Assembly: GCF_007556585.1 (NCBI RefSeq)
Contig: NZ_VJNA01000005.1
Location: 50,138 to 114,137 of the forward strand
DNA from: Tepidimonas aquatica
GTDB taxonomy: Bacteria; Pseudomonadota; Gammaproteobacteria; Burkholderiales; Burkholderiaceae_C
Length of the DNA stretch: 64,000 nucleotides
Reading direction: 5' to 3'
Position 1 is the first letter of the stretch; every line of letters starts with the position of its first letter. Positions 56,258 through 64,000 of this stretch are shown here, piece after piece. The notes below the pieces were generated by a model. That model worked only from the letters and a program-made list of their open reading frames with translations. It searched no databases and was not told the DNA's origin. Position numbers and translations under genes: made by a program.

Positions 56258-57070
56258 ATGGGCATGGACGTCATCGATTACGACATCCGCGGCGCGGAGA
56301 TGCAGTTTGTCGAGATCGAACTCGACCCCGGCGAAGCCGCCATCGGCGAAGCCGGCAGCCTGATGATGATGGACGACGGCATCGTGATGGACACGGTGTT
56401 GGGCGACGGCAGCGCGCAGCAGGGCGGTTTTTTCGGCAAGCTGCTGGGGGCGGGCAAGCGTCTCATCACCGGCGAGTCGCTGTTCACCACCGTCTACATC
56501 AACCAGGGCAGCGGCAAGCGGCGCGTGGCGTTTGCTGCGCCCTACCCCGGCAAAATCCTGCCGATGAACCTGCGCGCGCTGGGCGGCACGCTGATCTGCC
56601 AAAAGGACAGCTTCCTGTGCGCGGCGCGTGGCGTCAGCCTGGGCATCGCGCTGCAGCGCAAGCTGTCGGTGGGCTTTTTTGGCGGCGAAGGCTTCATCAT
56701 GCAGCGCTTGGATGGCGATGGATTGGCGTTTGTGCACGCGGGCGGCACGGTGGTCAAGCGCGAGCTGGCCGCCGGCCAGGTGCTGCGCGTCGACACCGGC
56801 TGCGTGGTGGCCTACACCGCGCAGGTCGATTTCGACATCGAATACGTAGGCAAGATCAAAACCGCGCTGTTCGGTGGCGAGGGCCTGTTTCTGGCGCGGC
56901 TGCAAGGCCCGGGCACGGTGTGGCTGCAAAGCTTGCCGTTTTCGCGCCTGGCCTCGCGCGTGTTTGCCGCCGCGCCGCAGTTGGGCGGCCGGCGCGAGGA
57001 AGGCTCGCTGCTGGGCGGTTTTGCCGCCGGCGGCGCGCTGGGGGGCCTGCTGGGCGGCGACGACGAGTAA
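56258..57070 (+). CDS. TIGR00266/AIM24 family protein
   Basis: 270 residues of beta-rich AIM24-like fold. [26 protein letters not shown], the [13 protein letters not shown] stretch, IVYINQ-like [16 protein letters not shown], and a Gly-rich C-terminus ([17 protein letters not shown]). Family of unknown function, mitochondrial relatives are membrane associated. AGGAG before the ATG. Confidence 0.9.
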   Translation: MGMDVIDYDIRGAEMQFVEIELDPGEAAIGEAGSLMMMDDGIVMDTVLGDGSAQQGGFFGKLLGAGKRLITGESLFTTVYINQGSGKRRVAFAAPYPGKILPMNLRALGGTLICQKDSFLCAARGVSLGIALQRKLSVGFFGGEGFIMQRLDGDGLAFVHAGGTVVKRELAAGQVLRVDTGCVVAYTAQVDFDIEYVGKIKTALFGGEGLFLARLQGPGTVWLQSLPFSRLASRVFAAAPQLGGRREEGSLLGGFAAGGALGGLLGGDDE

Positions 57071-57093
57071 GCGCCACGCCACCCGGGACCGCT

Positions 57094-58293
57094 TCAGCGC
57101 CGGGCCACTTCGAACCCGGCGGCCTGCAGCGCTTGCATGACGTCGTGCACGTGTTGCGGGCCGCGCGTTTGCAGCACGAGCTCGATTTCCACATTCTGCG
57201 CGGCCAGCAGCGTGAACGCGCGCTGATGGTGCACCTGGTCGATGTTGGCGCCGGCCGCGGCCACCACCTGGGCAATGCGCGCCAGTTGGCCCGGCAGGTC
57301 GCGCGTGCTGACCACCAGCCGCACCAGACGCCCGCTGCGCACCATGCCGCGCTCGATGATCGACGCCAACAGCAGCGGGTCGATGTTACCCCCGCACAGC
57401 ACCAGCCCGACGCGCCGCCCCGCAAAGCGCTGCGGGTCTTTCAGCAGCGCCGCCAAGCCCGCCGCCCCGGCGCCTTCGACCAGGGTTTTTTCGATATCCA
57501 ACAGCAGCACGATGGCTTGCTCGATGTCCTCATCGTCGACCACCGCCCAGCGGTCCACGTAACGCTGCGCCAGCGCCAGCGTGTGCTGCCCCGGTGCGGC
57601 CACCGCAATGCCCTCGGCGATGGTGTTGCCGCCCAGCGGCCAGTGGCTGCCGGTCAGCGCGTTGACCATCGCGGCAAAGCGCCGCGTCTGCACCCCCACC
57701 ACCTCGATGTCGGGCTTGATGGCCTTGGCCGCTGCAGCCATGCCACCAATCAACCCGCCGCCGCCCGCGGCCACCACCAGCACCTGCAGCTCGGGCTGCG
57801 CCTGCAGCATCTCCAGCGCCACGGTGCCCTGGCCGGCGATGACGGCCTCGTCGTCGTAGGGGTGCACGAAGGTCAGGCCCTGCTGCGCCGCCAGTGTGAA
57901 CGCGTGCTCGCGCGCCTGCTCCAGCGTGTCGCCGTGCAGCACCACCTCGGCCCCCAGCGCGCGCGTGCGCTCCACCTTGACGCCGGGGGTGAAGCGCGGC
58001 ATCACGATCACCGAGCGCATGCCCAACCGCTGCGCGTGGTACGCCACCCCCTGCGCATGGTTGCCCGCCGACATGGCGATGACGCCGCGCGCGCGTTGCT
58101 CGGGCGTGAGCTGCACCAGCTTGTTGCACGCCCCGCGCTCCTTGAACGACGCCGTGTACTGCAGGTTTTCGAACTTCAAAAACACCTGCGCGCCGGTGAT
58201 GTTGGACAGCGTGCGGGACTCCAGGCACGGTGTGGTCAACACCTGCCCCCGCAGGCGGGCCGCCGCCGCCTGCACCTCGGCCAAACCGATCAT
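57094..58293 (-). CDS. ilvA: Threonine ammonia-lyase, catabolic/ACT type
   Basis: 399 residues. PLP fold type II: TASFKERGACNKL with the PLP lysine, MSAGNHAQGVAYHA, GGGGLIGGMA, CGGNIDP; a C-terminal single ACT domain (RLVRLVVSTRDLPGQLARI). Short form (about 400 residues, one ACT), as in TdcB-like or IlvA1 types. Deaminates threonine and perhaps serine. ATG at 58293 after AGGAGG. The gene symbol is by class; tdcB would be equally fair. Confidence 0.9.
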   Translation of the reverse strand: MIGLAEVQAAAARLRGQVLTTPCLESRTLSNITGAQVFLKFENLQYTASFKERGACNKLVQLTPEQRARGVIAMSAGNHAQGVAYHAQRLGMRSVIVMPRFTPGVKVERTRALGAEVVLHGDTLEQAREHAFTLAAQQGLTFVHPYDDEAVIAGQGTVALEMLQAQPELQVLVVAAGGGGLIGGMAAAAKAIKPDIEVVGVQTRRFAAMVNALTGSHWPLGGNTIAEGIAVAAPGQHTLALAQRYVDRWAVVDDEDIEQAIVLLLDIEKTLVEGAGAAGLAALLKDPQRFAGRRVGLVLCGGNIDPLLLASIIERGMVRSGRLVRLVVSTRDLPGQLARIAQVVAAAGANIDQVHHQRAFTLLAAQNVEIELVLQTRGPQHVHDVMQALQAAGFEVARR

Positions 58294-58439
58294 CGTCGAT
58301 GCCTCCTTGTGGGTTGCAGGCATGCATTGTCGCGCCCCGGGGGCAGCCAGTGGCGCCTGGGCAGGTCGCGTGCGTGGACCTTGCGCCGACCGGCGCCGCA
58401 CGCATACTTCGCAGCCATCAAGACCCAACGCTGCAAGCC

Positions 58440-59786
58440 ATGACCGCCGACACCGCCGCCGCCATCGAACGCTGGCTCGATCAGCACCGCATCACCGAGG
58501 TCGAGTGCCTCATTCCCGACATGGCCGGGCAAGCACGCGGCAAAATCGTGCCGCGCCACAAATACCGCCCCGCCGAGGGGCTGCGGCTGCCGATGGCGGT
58601 GTTGGAAATGACCGTCACCGGCGCCTACCCCGAGCAGGACTTCACCCCGGTGGCCGACCCCGACATGCGGCTGCTGCCCGACCCCGCCGCGCTGCGCCTG
58701 GTGCCATGGGCCAAGGAACCCACCGCGCAAATCATCCACGACTGCGTGCGCTTCGATGGCACGCCGGTCGAGCTGGCGCCGCGCAACGTGCTCAAGCGCA
58801 TCCTGGCCGAGTACGAGGCCGACGGCCTGCAGCCCATCGTCGCGCCCGAAATCGAGTTCTACCTCGTGCAAATCGAGCCCGACGAGGACATCCCGCTCAA
58901 GCCGCCCGTGGGCCGCACCCAGCGCACCGAAGCGGGCATGCAAAGCTTTTCCATCGACGCGGTCAACGAATACGACGACATCTTCGACGTCATCTACGAC
59001 TGGTGCGAAGCCCAGGGTCTGCAGCTCGACACCCTGATCCACGAAATGGGCACCGCCCAAATGGAGGTCAACCTCGACCACGGCGAGCCGCTGGCGCTGG
59101 CCGACCAGGTGTTTTTGTTCAAACGCACCGTGCGCGAAGCCGCCATCCGCCACGGCATGTACGCCACCTTCATGGCCAAACCCATGCAGGGTCAGCCCGG
59201 CAGCGCCATGCACCTGCACCAAAGCATCCTCGAGCGCGCCAGCGGCCGCAACGCCTTTTCCAACCCCGACGGCAGCCCGTCGGAGGCGTTTTTCCACTTC
59301 ATCGGCGGGCTGCAAACCTACCTGCCGGCGGCCATGCCGTTTTTTGCGCCCTACATCAACAGCTACCGCCGCCTGTCGCGCCACACCGCCGCCCCCATCA
59401 ACCTGAGCTGGGGCTACGACAACCGCACCTGCGGCCTGCGCGTACCCAACGCCAGCCCTGACGCGCGCCGCGTCGAAAACCGCCTGGCGGGCGTGGACGC
59501 CAACCCCTACCTGGTCATCGCCGCGAGCCTGGCGTGCGGGCTGCTGGGCATGCGCCAGCGGCTGCAGCCCAGCGAGCCACTGTCGGGCAGCGCCTACGAG
59601 CAACCCCACCAACTGCCGCGCCACCTGGACGACGCGGTGGAGCGGCTGATGGCCTGCCGCCCGCTGGCCGAGCTGTTTGGCGAGCACTTCGTGCAAGCCT
59701 ACGGGGCCATCAAGGCCGCCGAGTACGCCGAGTATTTCGACGTCATCAGCCCGTGGGAGCGGCGCTACCTGCTGCTGAACGTGTGA
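58440..59786 (+). CDS. Glutamine-synthetase family gamma-glutamyl ligase
   Basis: 448 residues. VECLIPDMAGQARGKIVP and APEIEFYLV (metal Glu), QMEVNLDHGEPL, FMAKPMQGQPGSAMHLHQSI, NLSWGYDNRTCGLRVP, RVENRLAGVDANPYL. This is the GlnA-like/PuuA branch (no Tyr adenylylation site), so gamma-glutamylation of an amine such as putrescine, rather than ammonia, is likely. ATG at 58440. Divergent from ilvA. Confidence 0.9.
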   Translation: MTADTAAAIERWLDQHRITEVECLIPDMAGQARGKIVPRHKYRPAEGLRLPMAVLEMTVTGAYPEQDFTPVADPDMRLLPDPAALRLVPWAKEPTAQIIHDCVRFDGTPVELAPRNVLKRILAEYEADGLQPIVAPEIEFYLVQIEPDEDIPLKPPVGRTQRTEAGMQSFSIDAVNEYDDIFDVIYDWCEAQGLQLDTLIHEMGTAQMEVNLDHGEPLALADQVFLFKRTVREAAIRHGMYATFMAKPMQGQPGSAMHLHQSILERASGRNAFSNPDGSPSEAFFHFIGGLQTYLPAAMPFFAPYINSYRRLSRHTAAPINLSWGYDNRTCGLRVPNASPDARRVENRLAGVDANPYLVIAASLACGLLGMRQRLQPSEPLSGSAYEQPHQLPRHLDDAVERLMACRPLAELFGEHFVQAYGAIKAAEYAEYFDVISPWERRYLLLNV

Positions 59787-59795
59787 GTCGCCGCG

Positions 59796-60245
59796 CTACG
59801 ACTGCGCGGTCGGCCGGGACGCTGCGCCCGGATCGGCGCTGCCCGGGTGGTCGCGCTCGTAGTGCCAACGCGCCACCTCCAGCCACACCGCCGCACGCGC
59901 AAACAGCTCGGGCCGGCGCCGCAGCAGCGCGGTCAGGTGGATATCGTCGGGGTTGAGCCGCGCCAGCAACTCGACGTGCTGCTCCACGTAGGCGGCGGCC
60001 TCGTCCTCGGGCCACGCGCCCAAATTGGCCGGCACCCCCACCAGCAACCCCTGGCGGGCATGTTGCAGCACCCGCTGCACGTCAGCCTCGGCACGCTCCA
60101 GCAACACCTGCAACGACTGTCCCACGGCGCGCAAACGCTCGTCGCTGTCCACCAACAGCTGCTGCATCACCCTGCGCACGTCGGCCAACCCATGCAAATG
60201 CTCGGGCTTGCCTGGCGCGGGCGACCAACCCGACCCCATGCCCAT
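59796..60245 (-). CDS. Hypothetical helical protein
   Basis: 149 residues, predicted mostly helical (VRRVMQQLLVDSDERLRAVGQSLQVLLERAEADVQ), with one Trp-rich segment AVWLEVARWHYERDHPG. No signal peptide, TM or known motif. The start may be 60245 or 60239; ATG at 60401 adds low-complexity sequence. Convergent with the GS gene, 9 nt away. I do not recognise a family. Confidence 0.6.
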   Translation of the reverse strand: MGMGSGWSPAPGKPEHLHGLADVRRVMQQLLVDSDERLRAVGQSLQVLLERAEADVQRVLQHARQGLLVGVPANLGAWPEDEAAAYVEQHVELLARLNPDDIHLTALLRRRPELFARAAVWLEVARWHYERDHPGSADPGAASRPTAQS

Positions 60246-60477
60246 CGCGTCACCCTCCGCGCATGAACCGGGCGGCTTTGCGCCCCCACGGTACACCCCC
60301 ATTGTTGCCCCAAGCGGCGCGCGCCGTACCCAGCGTTTACCCCAACCCGCAGCCACACCGTGGTCATGGTGCCCGCCGACAGGTATGCGGGTAAACCCCA
60401 ATGAAGCGCGCTACCCCGCCTGCTACGCTGCGTCCGAGTATTCCCCGTTGACCTGCAAGCCCGGCAAGGAGTCGGCC

Positions 60478-61017
60478 ATGCCATCGCCCCTGCGTCACGC
60501 CAGCGAACTGCTGGTCCAGTACGCCGCGTACCACCGTGATCGGCGCAACATCGCCACCCACTTCGTCGGCATACCCATGATCGTCTTCGCGCTCAGCGTG
60601 CTGCTGGCCAAACCGGCATGGTCCCTGGGCGGCGCGTCCGTGCCCGTCATCGCCGTGGTGTGGCTGCTGTCCACCCTGTGGTACCTGACGCGTGGCTTGC
60701 CGACGCTGGGTGTCGCAACCAGCGCCGTCAACGGCTTGCTGGCGCTGGCGGCCATGCCGCTGGCCTCGCTGCCGACAGCCTCTTGGGCGGCATGGGGCAT
60801 CGGCCTGTTTGTGCTGGGCTGGATCATTCAGTTCATCGGCCACCGCTACGAAGGCCGCAAACCCGCGTTTCTGGACGACCTGGTCGGGCTGCTCGTGGGG
60901 CCGATGTTCGTGGTGGCCGAGACCATGTTCGCATGGGGCTGGAACCCCTCGCTGCAGGCCACCATCACGACCCAAGCCGGCCCGGTCCGAAGCGGATCAG
61001 CCGCGCGGCATGCGTAG
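60478..61017 (+). CDS. Mpo1-like (DUF962) membrane protein
   Basis: 179 residues. Four TM helices and the family motifs ELLVQYAAYHRDRRNIATHFVGIPMI and IQFIGHRYEGRKPAFLDDLVG, with conserved His. The yeast homologue Mpo1 is a Fe-dependent 2-hydroxy-fatty-acid dioxygenase; here the role is inferred. AAGGAG before the ATG. The C-terminal 20 residues are not conserved. Confidence 0.92.
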   Translation: MPSPLRHASELLVQYAAYHRDRRNIATHFVGIPMIVFALSVLLAKPAWSLGGASVPVIAVVWLLSTLWYLTRGLPTLGVATSAVNGLLALAAMPLASLPTASWAAWGIGLFVLGWIIQFIGHRYEGRKPAFLDDLVGLLVGPMFVVAETMFAWGWNPSLQATITTQAGPVRSGSAARHA

Positions 61018-61157
61018 CGCGCCCCATCTTCTTGCGCGTGCATTCCACAAGGTTGGGCTGCTGCGCCGCCGGGAAGGCGACCGGGGTACACGCTGGGCAC
61101 GCTTCGGAGGCCATAACAGTCTAGCGGCGCCAACCCGTCCCAATGGGTCTAATGCGC

Positions 61158-61222
61158 TGTAAAGTGATGTTCTATTGCTACTTTTTTGGCTCCTCGCGGT
61201 GACCAAAGAACACCACTTTACA
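61158..61222. repeat. 65-bp palindromic element (possible solo IS-end pair)
   Basis: TGTAAAGTGATGTTC (61158-61172) is inversely repeated as GAACACCACTTTACA (61208-61222) with one mismatch in 15, and an inner TTTGG/CCAAA adds to the stem. It resembles the terminal CACTTTGCA at 63051-63059 of the IS3 remnant. It lies in the non-coding 61018-61540 stretch, in which I see no gene. Confidence 0.5.
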
Positions 61223-61498
61223 ACCAATCGCGCAGAAAACATCATTTTTTACTGATGTCGATCTTTGACACGGCTACGACCACAAGACCGGCCCGTCGGA
61301 ACATGGCGGCCACCGCCCCGCTGTGAGGGCCAAAAGCGGGCTGAGCAACCCACTGGCGGGGGCGATGTGGTCGCAGACATCGCTCGGCAGGCATCCCAGG
61401 TGCCGAGTGGCGGAACGATTGCACTTTCTGTCTTGACGCAGCCGGAGTCCGCACTCGTGACGGGGATCGACCACGGACGCACCGCGGCGCGGTAGTAC

Positions 61499-61905
61499 TG
61501 ACCTGCCCGGCGATTTTCGGACCAGTCGAAAGTTGAGAGGATGGCTTCTGACGAAGACGAGGAGCCCATGCGTAAGTCCCGATTTACCGAAGAGCAGATG
61601 GTCAAGATCCTTCGGGAGGCCGACCGGTCGCCCGTGGCGGAGGTGGCCAAGAAGCACGGCGTCAGCGAGCAGACCCTGTACCTGTGGCGGAAGCGCTACG
61701 GACAGCTGGAGGCGGCGGACGTGAAGCAGTTGCGCACCCTGCAGCAGGAGAATGCCCGCCTGAAGAAGCTGCTGGCCGAGCACGACCTCGAGATCGAGGT
61801 CATGAAGGAGATCACCGCAAAAAAGTGGTGAGCGCGCCGGCACGGCGCGCGCTGGTTCCGGGAATGGTCGAGCGTGGCATCAGCGCCCGGCGGGCCTGCT
61901 CGCGG
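61499..61905 (+). mobile_element. 5' fragment of an IS3-family (IS407-like) element
   Basis: A likely left end (TGACCTGCCC at 61499) is followed by orfA and the first 25 codons of orfB (VSAPARRALVPGMVERGISA), then the sequence changes at about 61890-61905 to the reverse strand of another IS3-type element. So the right part is gone. Confidence 0.75.
61568..61831 (+). CDS. IS3-family transposase OrfA (IS407 group)
   Basis: 87 residues. MRKSRFTEEQMVKILREADR, an HTH (VAKKHGVSEQTLYLWRKRYG) and leucine-zipper KQLRTLQQENARLKKLL. Near the end is the slip sequence AAAAAAG (61819-61825) used by IS3 elements for a -1 shift into orfB. An ATG at 61541 is a longer option. orfB is truncated after about 25 codons, so the element cannot transpose by itself. 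Confidence 0.9.
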   Translation: MRKSRFTEEQMVKILREADRSPVAEVAKKHGVSEQTLYLWRKRYGQLEAADVKQLRTLQQENARLKKLLAEHDLEIEVMKEITAKKW

Positions 61906-62700
61906 GTGGCAAACTTGTGCCCGTGCACACTGGCGGCCTTCAGCCGCCCCCAGAAGCTCTCGGTCGGCGCGTTATGGCGAAACTCGCTGCGCTCATTTTC
62001 CCAGCAGTTGCCCTTGCGGCTCATCGATGAGCGCATACCCCAGTCCCGCAGGGCCTGCTGGAACTCATGGCTGCAGTATTGGCTGCCCCGGCCGCTGTGG
62101 AAGATCAGCCCCCAGGCGGCGGGCGCCGGCGCCACCACGCCATGGCCAAGGCATCCTTGAGCAGGCCCGTGTGCATGCGCTCCTGCAGGCTCCATCCCAC
62201 CACCTGGCGCGCAAAGAGGTCGATGAGCGCAGCCAGGTACAGCCAGCCCTCGTCGGTGGCGATGTAGGTGATGTCGCCGCTCCAGAGCCGATTGGGTGCC
62301 TCGGGGGTAAAGCGCCGCTGTACCAGGTCGGGCGCCACCGGCAGGCTGTGGCGGCTGTCGGCGGTCACCACAAACTTGTGCTTGGTCCTGGCGTGGATGC
62401 CATGCTGCTGCATGAGCCGGCGAACCCGCTCTTTGCCCACCCGGATGCCGCGGGCCACCAGCTCTTTGTGCATGCGCGGCCAGCCGTATTCGCCCATTCG
62501 CCCTTGACCTCGGCGTGGATGGCTCGGATGTGTGCCAGCAAGGCTTCGTCGCTGTAGCGCGCTGCAGCGCGGCCGCCCCCGCCGCAGCCGCCACCCTGGC
62601 GGTGCAGCCAGTTGAAATACCCGCTGGCGCTGACCTGCAGCACCTCGCAGGAGATGCTCACCGGGTAGCAGCGCTTCATTTGGTCAATCCAGGCGTACCT
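61905..62700 (-). pseudogene. IS3-family transposase OrfB, multiply disrupted
   Basis: Readable pieces in order: MKRCYPVSISCEVLQVSASG, then EYGWPRMHKELVARGIRVGK and SGDITYIATDEGWLYLAALI (first catalytic Asp), then HSGRGSQYCSHEFQQAL, NAPTESFWGRLKAASVHGHK. Lesions: a tandem 8-bp duplication (ATTCGCCC at 62488-62503) that shifts the frame; a one-base frame change in C5 at 62109-62113; the second catalytic Asp changed to Gly (62091-62093); a 24-nt insertion at 61975-61998 between NCW and NAPTESFW; and a missing C-terminus. Confidence 0.8.
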
Positions 62701-63007
62701 CGCAGCGTGTCCTGCGCGAAGTACGCCGCGGCTTTTTTGCGATGTCGCGCTCCATGCGCAGCCGCGCCACCTCCGCCCGCAGCCGGGCAATCTCCATTTG
62801 ATCGGGCGTGACCCGATCGGTTTTGTCCGACCCCCCCGAGCTGCCAAGGCCGCCCTTGGCGGCCAGCCGCACCCAGTTGCCCAGGCTCGCCTTGGGGATG
62901 CCCAAGACCTTGGCCACCACCGCTATCGCCCGCCCGGCGCGCACCTGCCGCACCGCCTCCAGCTTGAACTCCCGCGTGTACTGCGCACGCACCTGCTTGT
63001 CACTCAT
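62684..63007 (-). CDS. IS3-family transposase OrfA
   Basis: 107 residues from ATG at 63007. HTH (REFKLEAVRQVRAGRAIAVV and LGIPKASLGNWVR) and the coil VTPDQMEIARLRAEVARLRM. AAAAAAG follows MERDIAKK; a -1 shift there reads AAAYFAQDTLRGTPGLTK, as in the family. Otherwise intact. Confidence 0.85.
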   Translation of the reverse strand: MSDKQVRAQYTREFKLEAVRQVRAGRAIAVVAKVLGIPKASLGNWVRLAAKGGLGSSGGSDKTDRVTPDQMEIARLRAEVARLRMERDIAKKPRRTSRRTRCEVRLD

Positions 63008-63060
63008 CGCTTCTCTCCTTGTCGACATTTTCAACAAGGGCTAAGCACTCCACTTTGCAG

Positions 63061-63387
63061 GGGCAAGGTCACGCCCGGACACTGTGCACCCAGCATCACG
63101 GCAAAGCGCCGCGCACGACAACACGCGCGAGTAGCCAGCACATGATGCGAGTCGCTGACACCGCCACCCGGGCACGGGACCGATGGTCGTTTGGGGCGAC
63201 CTCGGACCAACCGGCGGGCACAGCCAAGGCACAATCAGGGCACACACTGGGCACAAACAGCGGCCAACGGTTGACCATGACCATCGGCGCCGTCGTTGGG
63301 CGCAGCGTGCGTGGTTCGGAAAGGGAGGGCAGCCGAGATCGTACCGCCCATCATCGGGGCCCCGAGATCGTGCGTAAGTACTTGATT
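63061..63387. other. Non-coding flank with 11-bp iterons
   Basis: No convincing gene on either strand between the IS remnant and the tRNA fragment. It contains the iteron array at 63216-63259 and otherwise no feature I can name. Confidence 0.5.
63216..63259 (+). repeat. Four 11-bp iterons (GGGCACA units)
   Basis: GGGCACA at 63216, AGGCACA at 63227, GGGCACA at 63238 and GGGCACA at 63249, exactly 11 bp apart, each followed by a 4-nt variable part. One helical turn spacing suits an array of protein sites such as integrase arm sites or an iteron. It lies about 130 nt from the tRNA fragment. Confidence 0.65.
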
Positions 63388-63438
63388 TGGCGCGGCTGGC
63401 GGGGATCGAACCCACGACCTTCGGCTTCGGAGGCCAAA
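63388..63438 (-). tRNA. 3' half of tRNA-Arg(CCG), truncated (probable att remnant)
   Basis: On the minus strand: anticodon stem-loop GGCCTCCGAAGCC with anticodon CCG, variable loop, T arm with loop TTCGATC between GTGGG and CCCGC, acceptor 3' strand CAGCCGC, discriminator G and encoded CCA (63390-63388). The D arm and the 5' acceptor strand are absent: the sequence upstream (above 63439) does not resemble a tRNA. The 3' half of a tRNA ending at the CCA is the usual core duplicated by tyrosine-integrase elements. Confidence 0.75.
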
Positions 63439-63439
63439 C

Positions 63440-63903
63440 AACACACGTGACACCAATGTACGTACAACGGCCCTGCGTGCTTTTAATCTATATTTTTCAG
63501 CGTCTTGCACTGCCCCTACATCGCAGGCAAAGATCCCTTGTGAATAACTTTACGTCATTTGACGACACAGTTTCTTGTTAACGATATTTTTTGCATCTCT
63601 GACCACAAGCTCGCCGCGCTTTTTTGGCTTCCTCGGACGAGGGATACGATTTGAGGAGCAGTCAGCGCACGGACCCAGGCGCGCCGCCCCTGGGCCCGTG
63701 GGGAGAATGAGGCTTGTCGTGCACCAGCGGATCGACCCGAGCAGCTCGCGCATGGGGGCCACGCACTCAGCACAGAATTCTTCCTCCCGCTCGGACGTGG
63801 CGTTTCTGTCCTCTCTTGACCGAGCGCCATTGCTGGTGCCGCACCCGCGTCTATCTCTCGGTGGACTGCGTCCCGGTGCGTGTCAAGATAGTTGTCGCGC
63901 AAG
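63440..63903. other. Lower-GC non-coding stretch
   Basis: About 460 nt, visibly less GC-rich in 63470-63620 (runs such as TTTTAATCTATATTTTTC) than the rest of the window. No ORF here shows a recognisable protein. It directly abuts the truncated side of the tRNA fragment, so it is likely foreign DNA. Confidence 0.5.
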
Positions 63904-64000
63904 TCATGCGGCCAATTGTTGTGTATCGTGATGCAGCGTGAGGCCTTCGATCACCGCGTCGCGCTCGGGGTTGAGCGTGACGGCGCCGATGGGCTGCCAG
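63904..64000 (-). CDS. C-terminal end of an unidentified protein (5' part off window)
   Basis: The last 31 codons and the TGA (63906-63904) of a minus-strand frame: WQPIGAVTLNPERDAVIEGL then TLHHDTQQLAA. Codon use is GC-rich as in host genes. The rest lies beyond base 64000, so no function can be given. Confidence 0.45.
   Translation of the reverse strand, partial: WQPIGAVTLNPERDAVIEGLTLHHDTQQLAA

Larger units (their letters stand above)
61890..63060 (-). mobile_element. Degenerate IS3-family element on the minus strand
   Basis: Minus strand: an end-like CTGCAAAGTGGAGTGC (complement of 63045-63060), orfA (63007-62684), then orfB in pieces down to about 61905, where it is cut by the other IS3 fragment. 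The transposase core is broken by several lesions, described with the orfB entry. Confidence 0.75.

Noticed and set aside
61265..61495. Small plus-strand frame between the palindrome and the IS3 fragment
   Set aside because: No ribosome site, no recognisable domain, biased composition.
63216..63259. CRISPR array
   Set aside because: Units are 11 bp with 4-nt variable parts, far too short for repeats and spacers.
63555..63902. Minus-strand frame in the lower-GC tail as an integrase end
   Set aside because: No tyrosine-recombinase motifs could be recognised.

Overview
The window is about 64 kb of very GC-rich DNA (dense, with gaps mostly under 200 bases and many 1-8 nt overlaps between genes) from a betaproteobacterium. 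The order dnaA-dnaN-gyrB divergent from rpmH-rnpA-yidD-yidC-mnmE, the pilT/pilU pair, a DUF3717+DUF1289 protein, a TctD/TctE-like two-component pair and a phasin all point to Burkholderiales, most like Comamonadaceae or relatives. A thermophilic genus such as Tepidimonas is only a guess from GC content and gene content. The replication-start gene cluster is at 33.3-42.8 kb.

Layout. 0-15.7 kb is core chromosome: a partial YggS, pilT-pilU (twitching motility ATPases), a 3-hydroxyisobutyrate-dehydrogenase-like enzyme, the dolP/diaA/yraN cluster divergent from rsmI, a fused acyl-CoA-synthetase/GNAT protein, phasin and 3-hydroxybutyryl-CoA dehydrogenase (polyhydroxybutyrate metabolism), moaC, an M48 protease, purB and a glutathione transferase. 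15.7-25.1 kb is a redox/signalling stretch: a candidate small RNA with an anti-Shine-Dalgarno run, a PhoPQ/QseBC-like two-component system with a PepSY protein, a second PepSY protein (frameshifted), two b561-type cytochromes b, an HD-GYP c-di-GMP phosphodiesterase, a duplicated translation-initiation region carrying a 7-codon micro-ORF ahead of a DUF5666 lipoprotein, and the SHP-DHC-cytochrome b operon. 25.1-33.2 kb is accessory DNA: a capA remnant, an SbtA-like permease, an arsR-arsI-arsC-acr3 arsenic operon, an AttE/AttH-like ABC exporter with a lipocalin-like protein and an apparently shortened permease, an HMA-CDF metal transporter and a collapsed RelBE module.

33.3-51.3 kb is core again: gyrB, dnaN, dnaA, one DnaA box, rpmH-rnpA-yidD-yidC-mnmE-aminotransferase, a PAS/CZB chemoreceptor, recX-recA, then marR-tctD-tctE with a hairpin that could couple translation of marR and tctD. 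51.3-61.0 kb holds a broken hypothetical gene, topB, birA-SPOR, an AIM24-like protein, a threonine ammonia-lyase, a glutamine-synthetase-family enzyme and an Mpo1-like membrane protein. 61.0-64.0 kb is a decayed mobile region: two truncated, degenerate IS3-family elements in opposite orientation, an 11-bp iteron array, the 3' half of a tRNA-Arg(CCG) that looks like an integration-site remnant, and lower-GC DNA running to the window edge.

The strongest leads for something undescribed are the anti-SD small RNA (15.75-15.87 kb), the micro-ORF with its 37-bp duplicated ribosome-binding region (20.81-20.91 kb), the stop-codon hairpin at 48.43-48.47 kb and the tRNA-fragment/iteron junction (63.2-63.4 kb). 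All functions are inferred by reading the translated sequence and recalling families; no database search was run.
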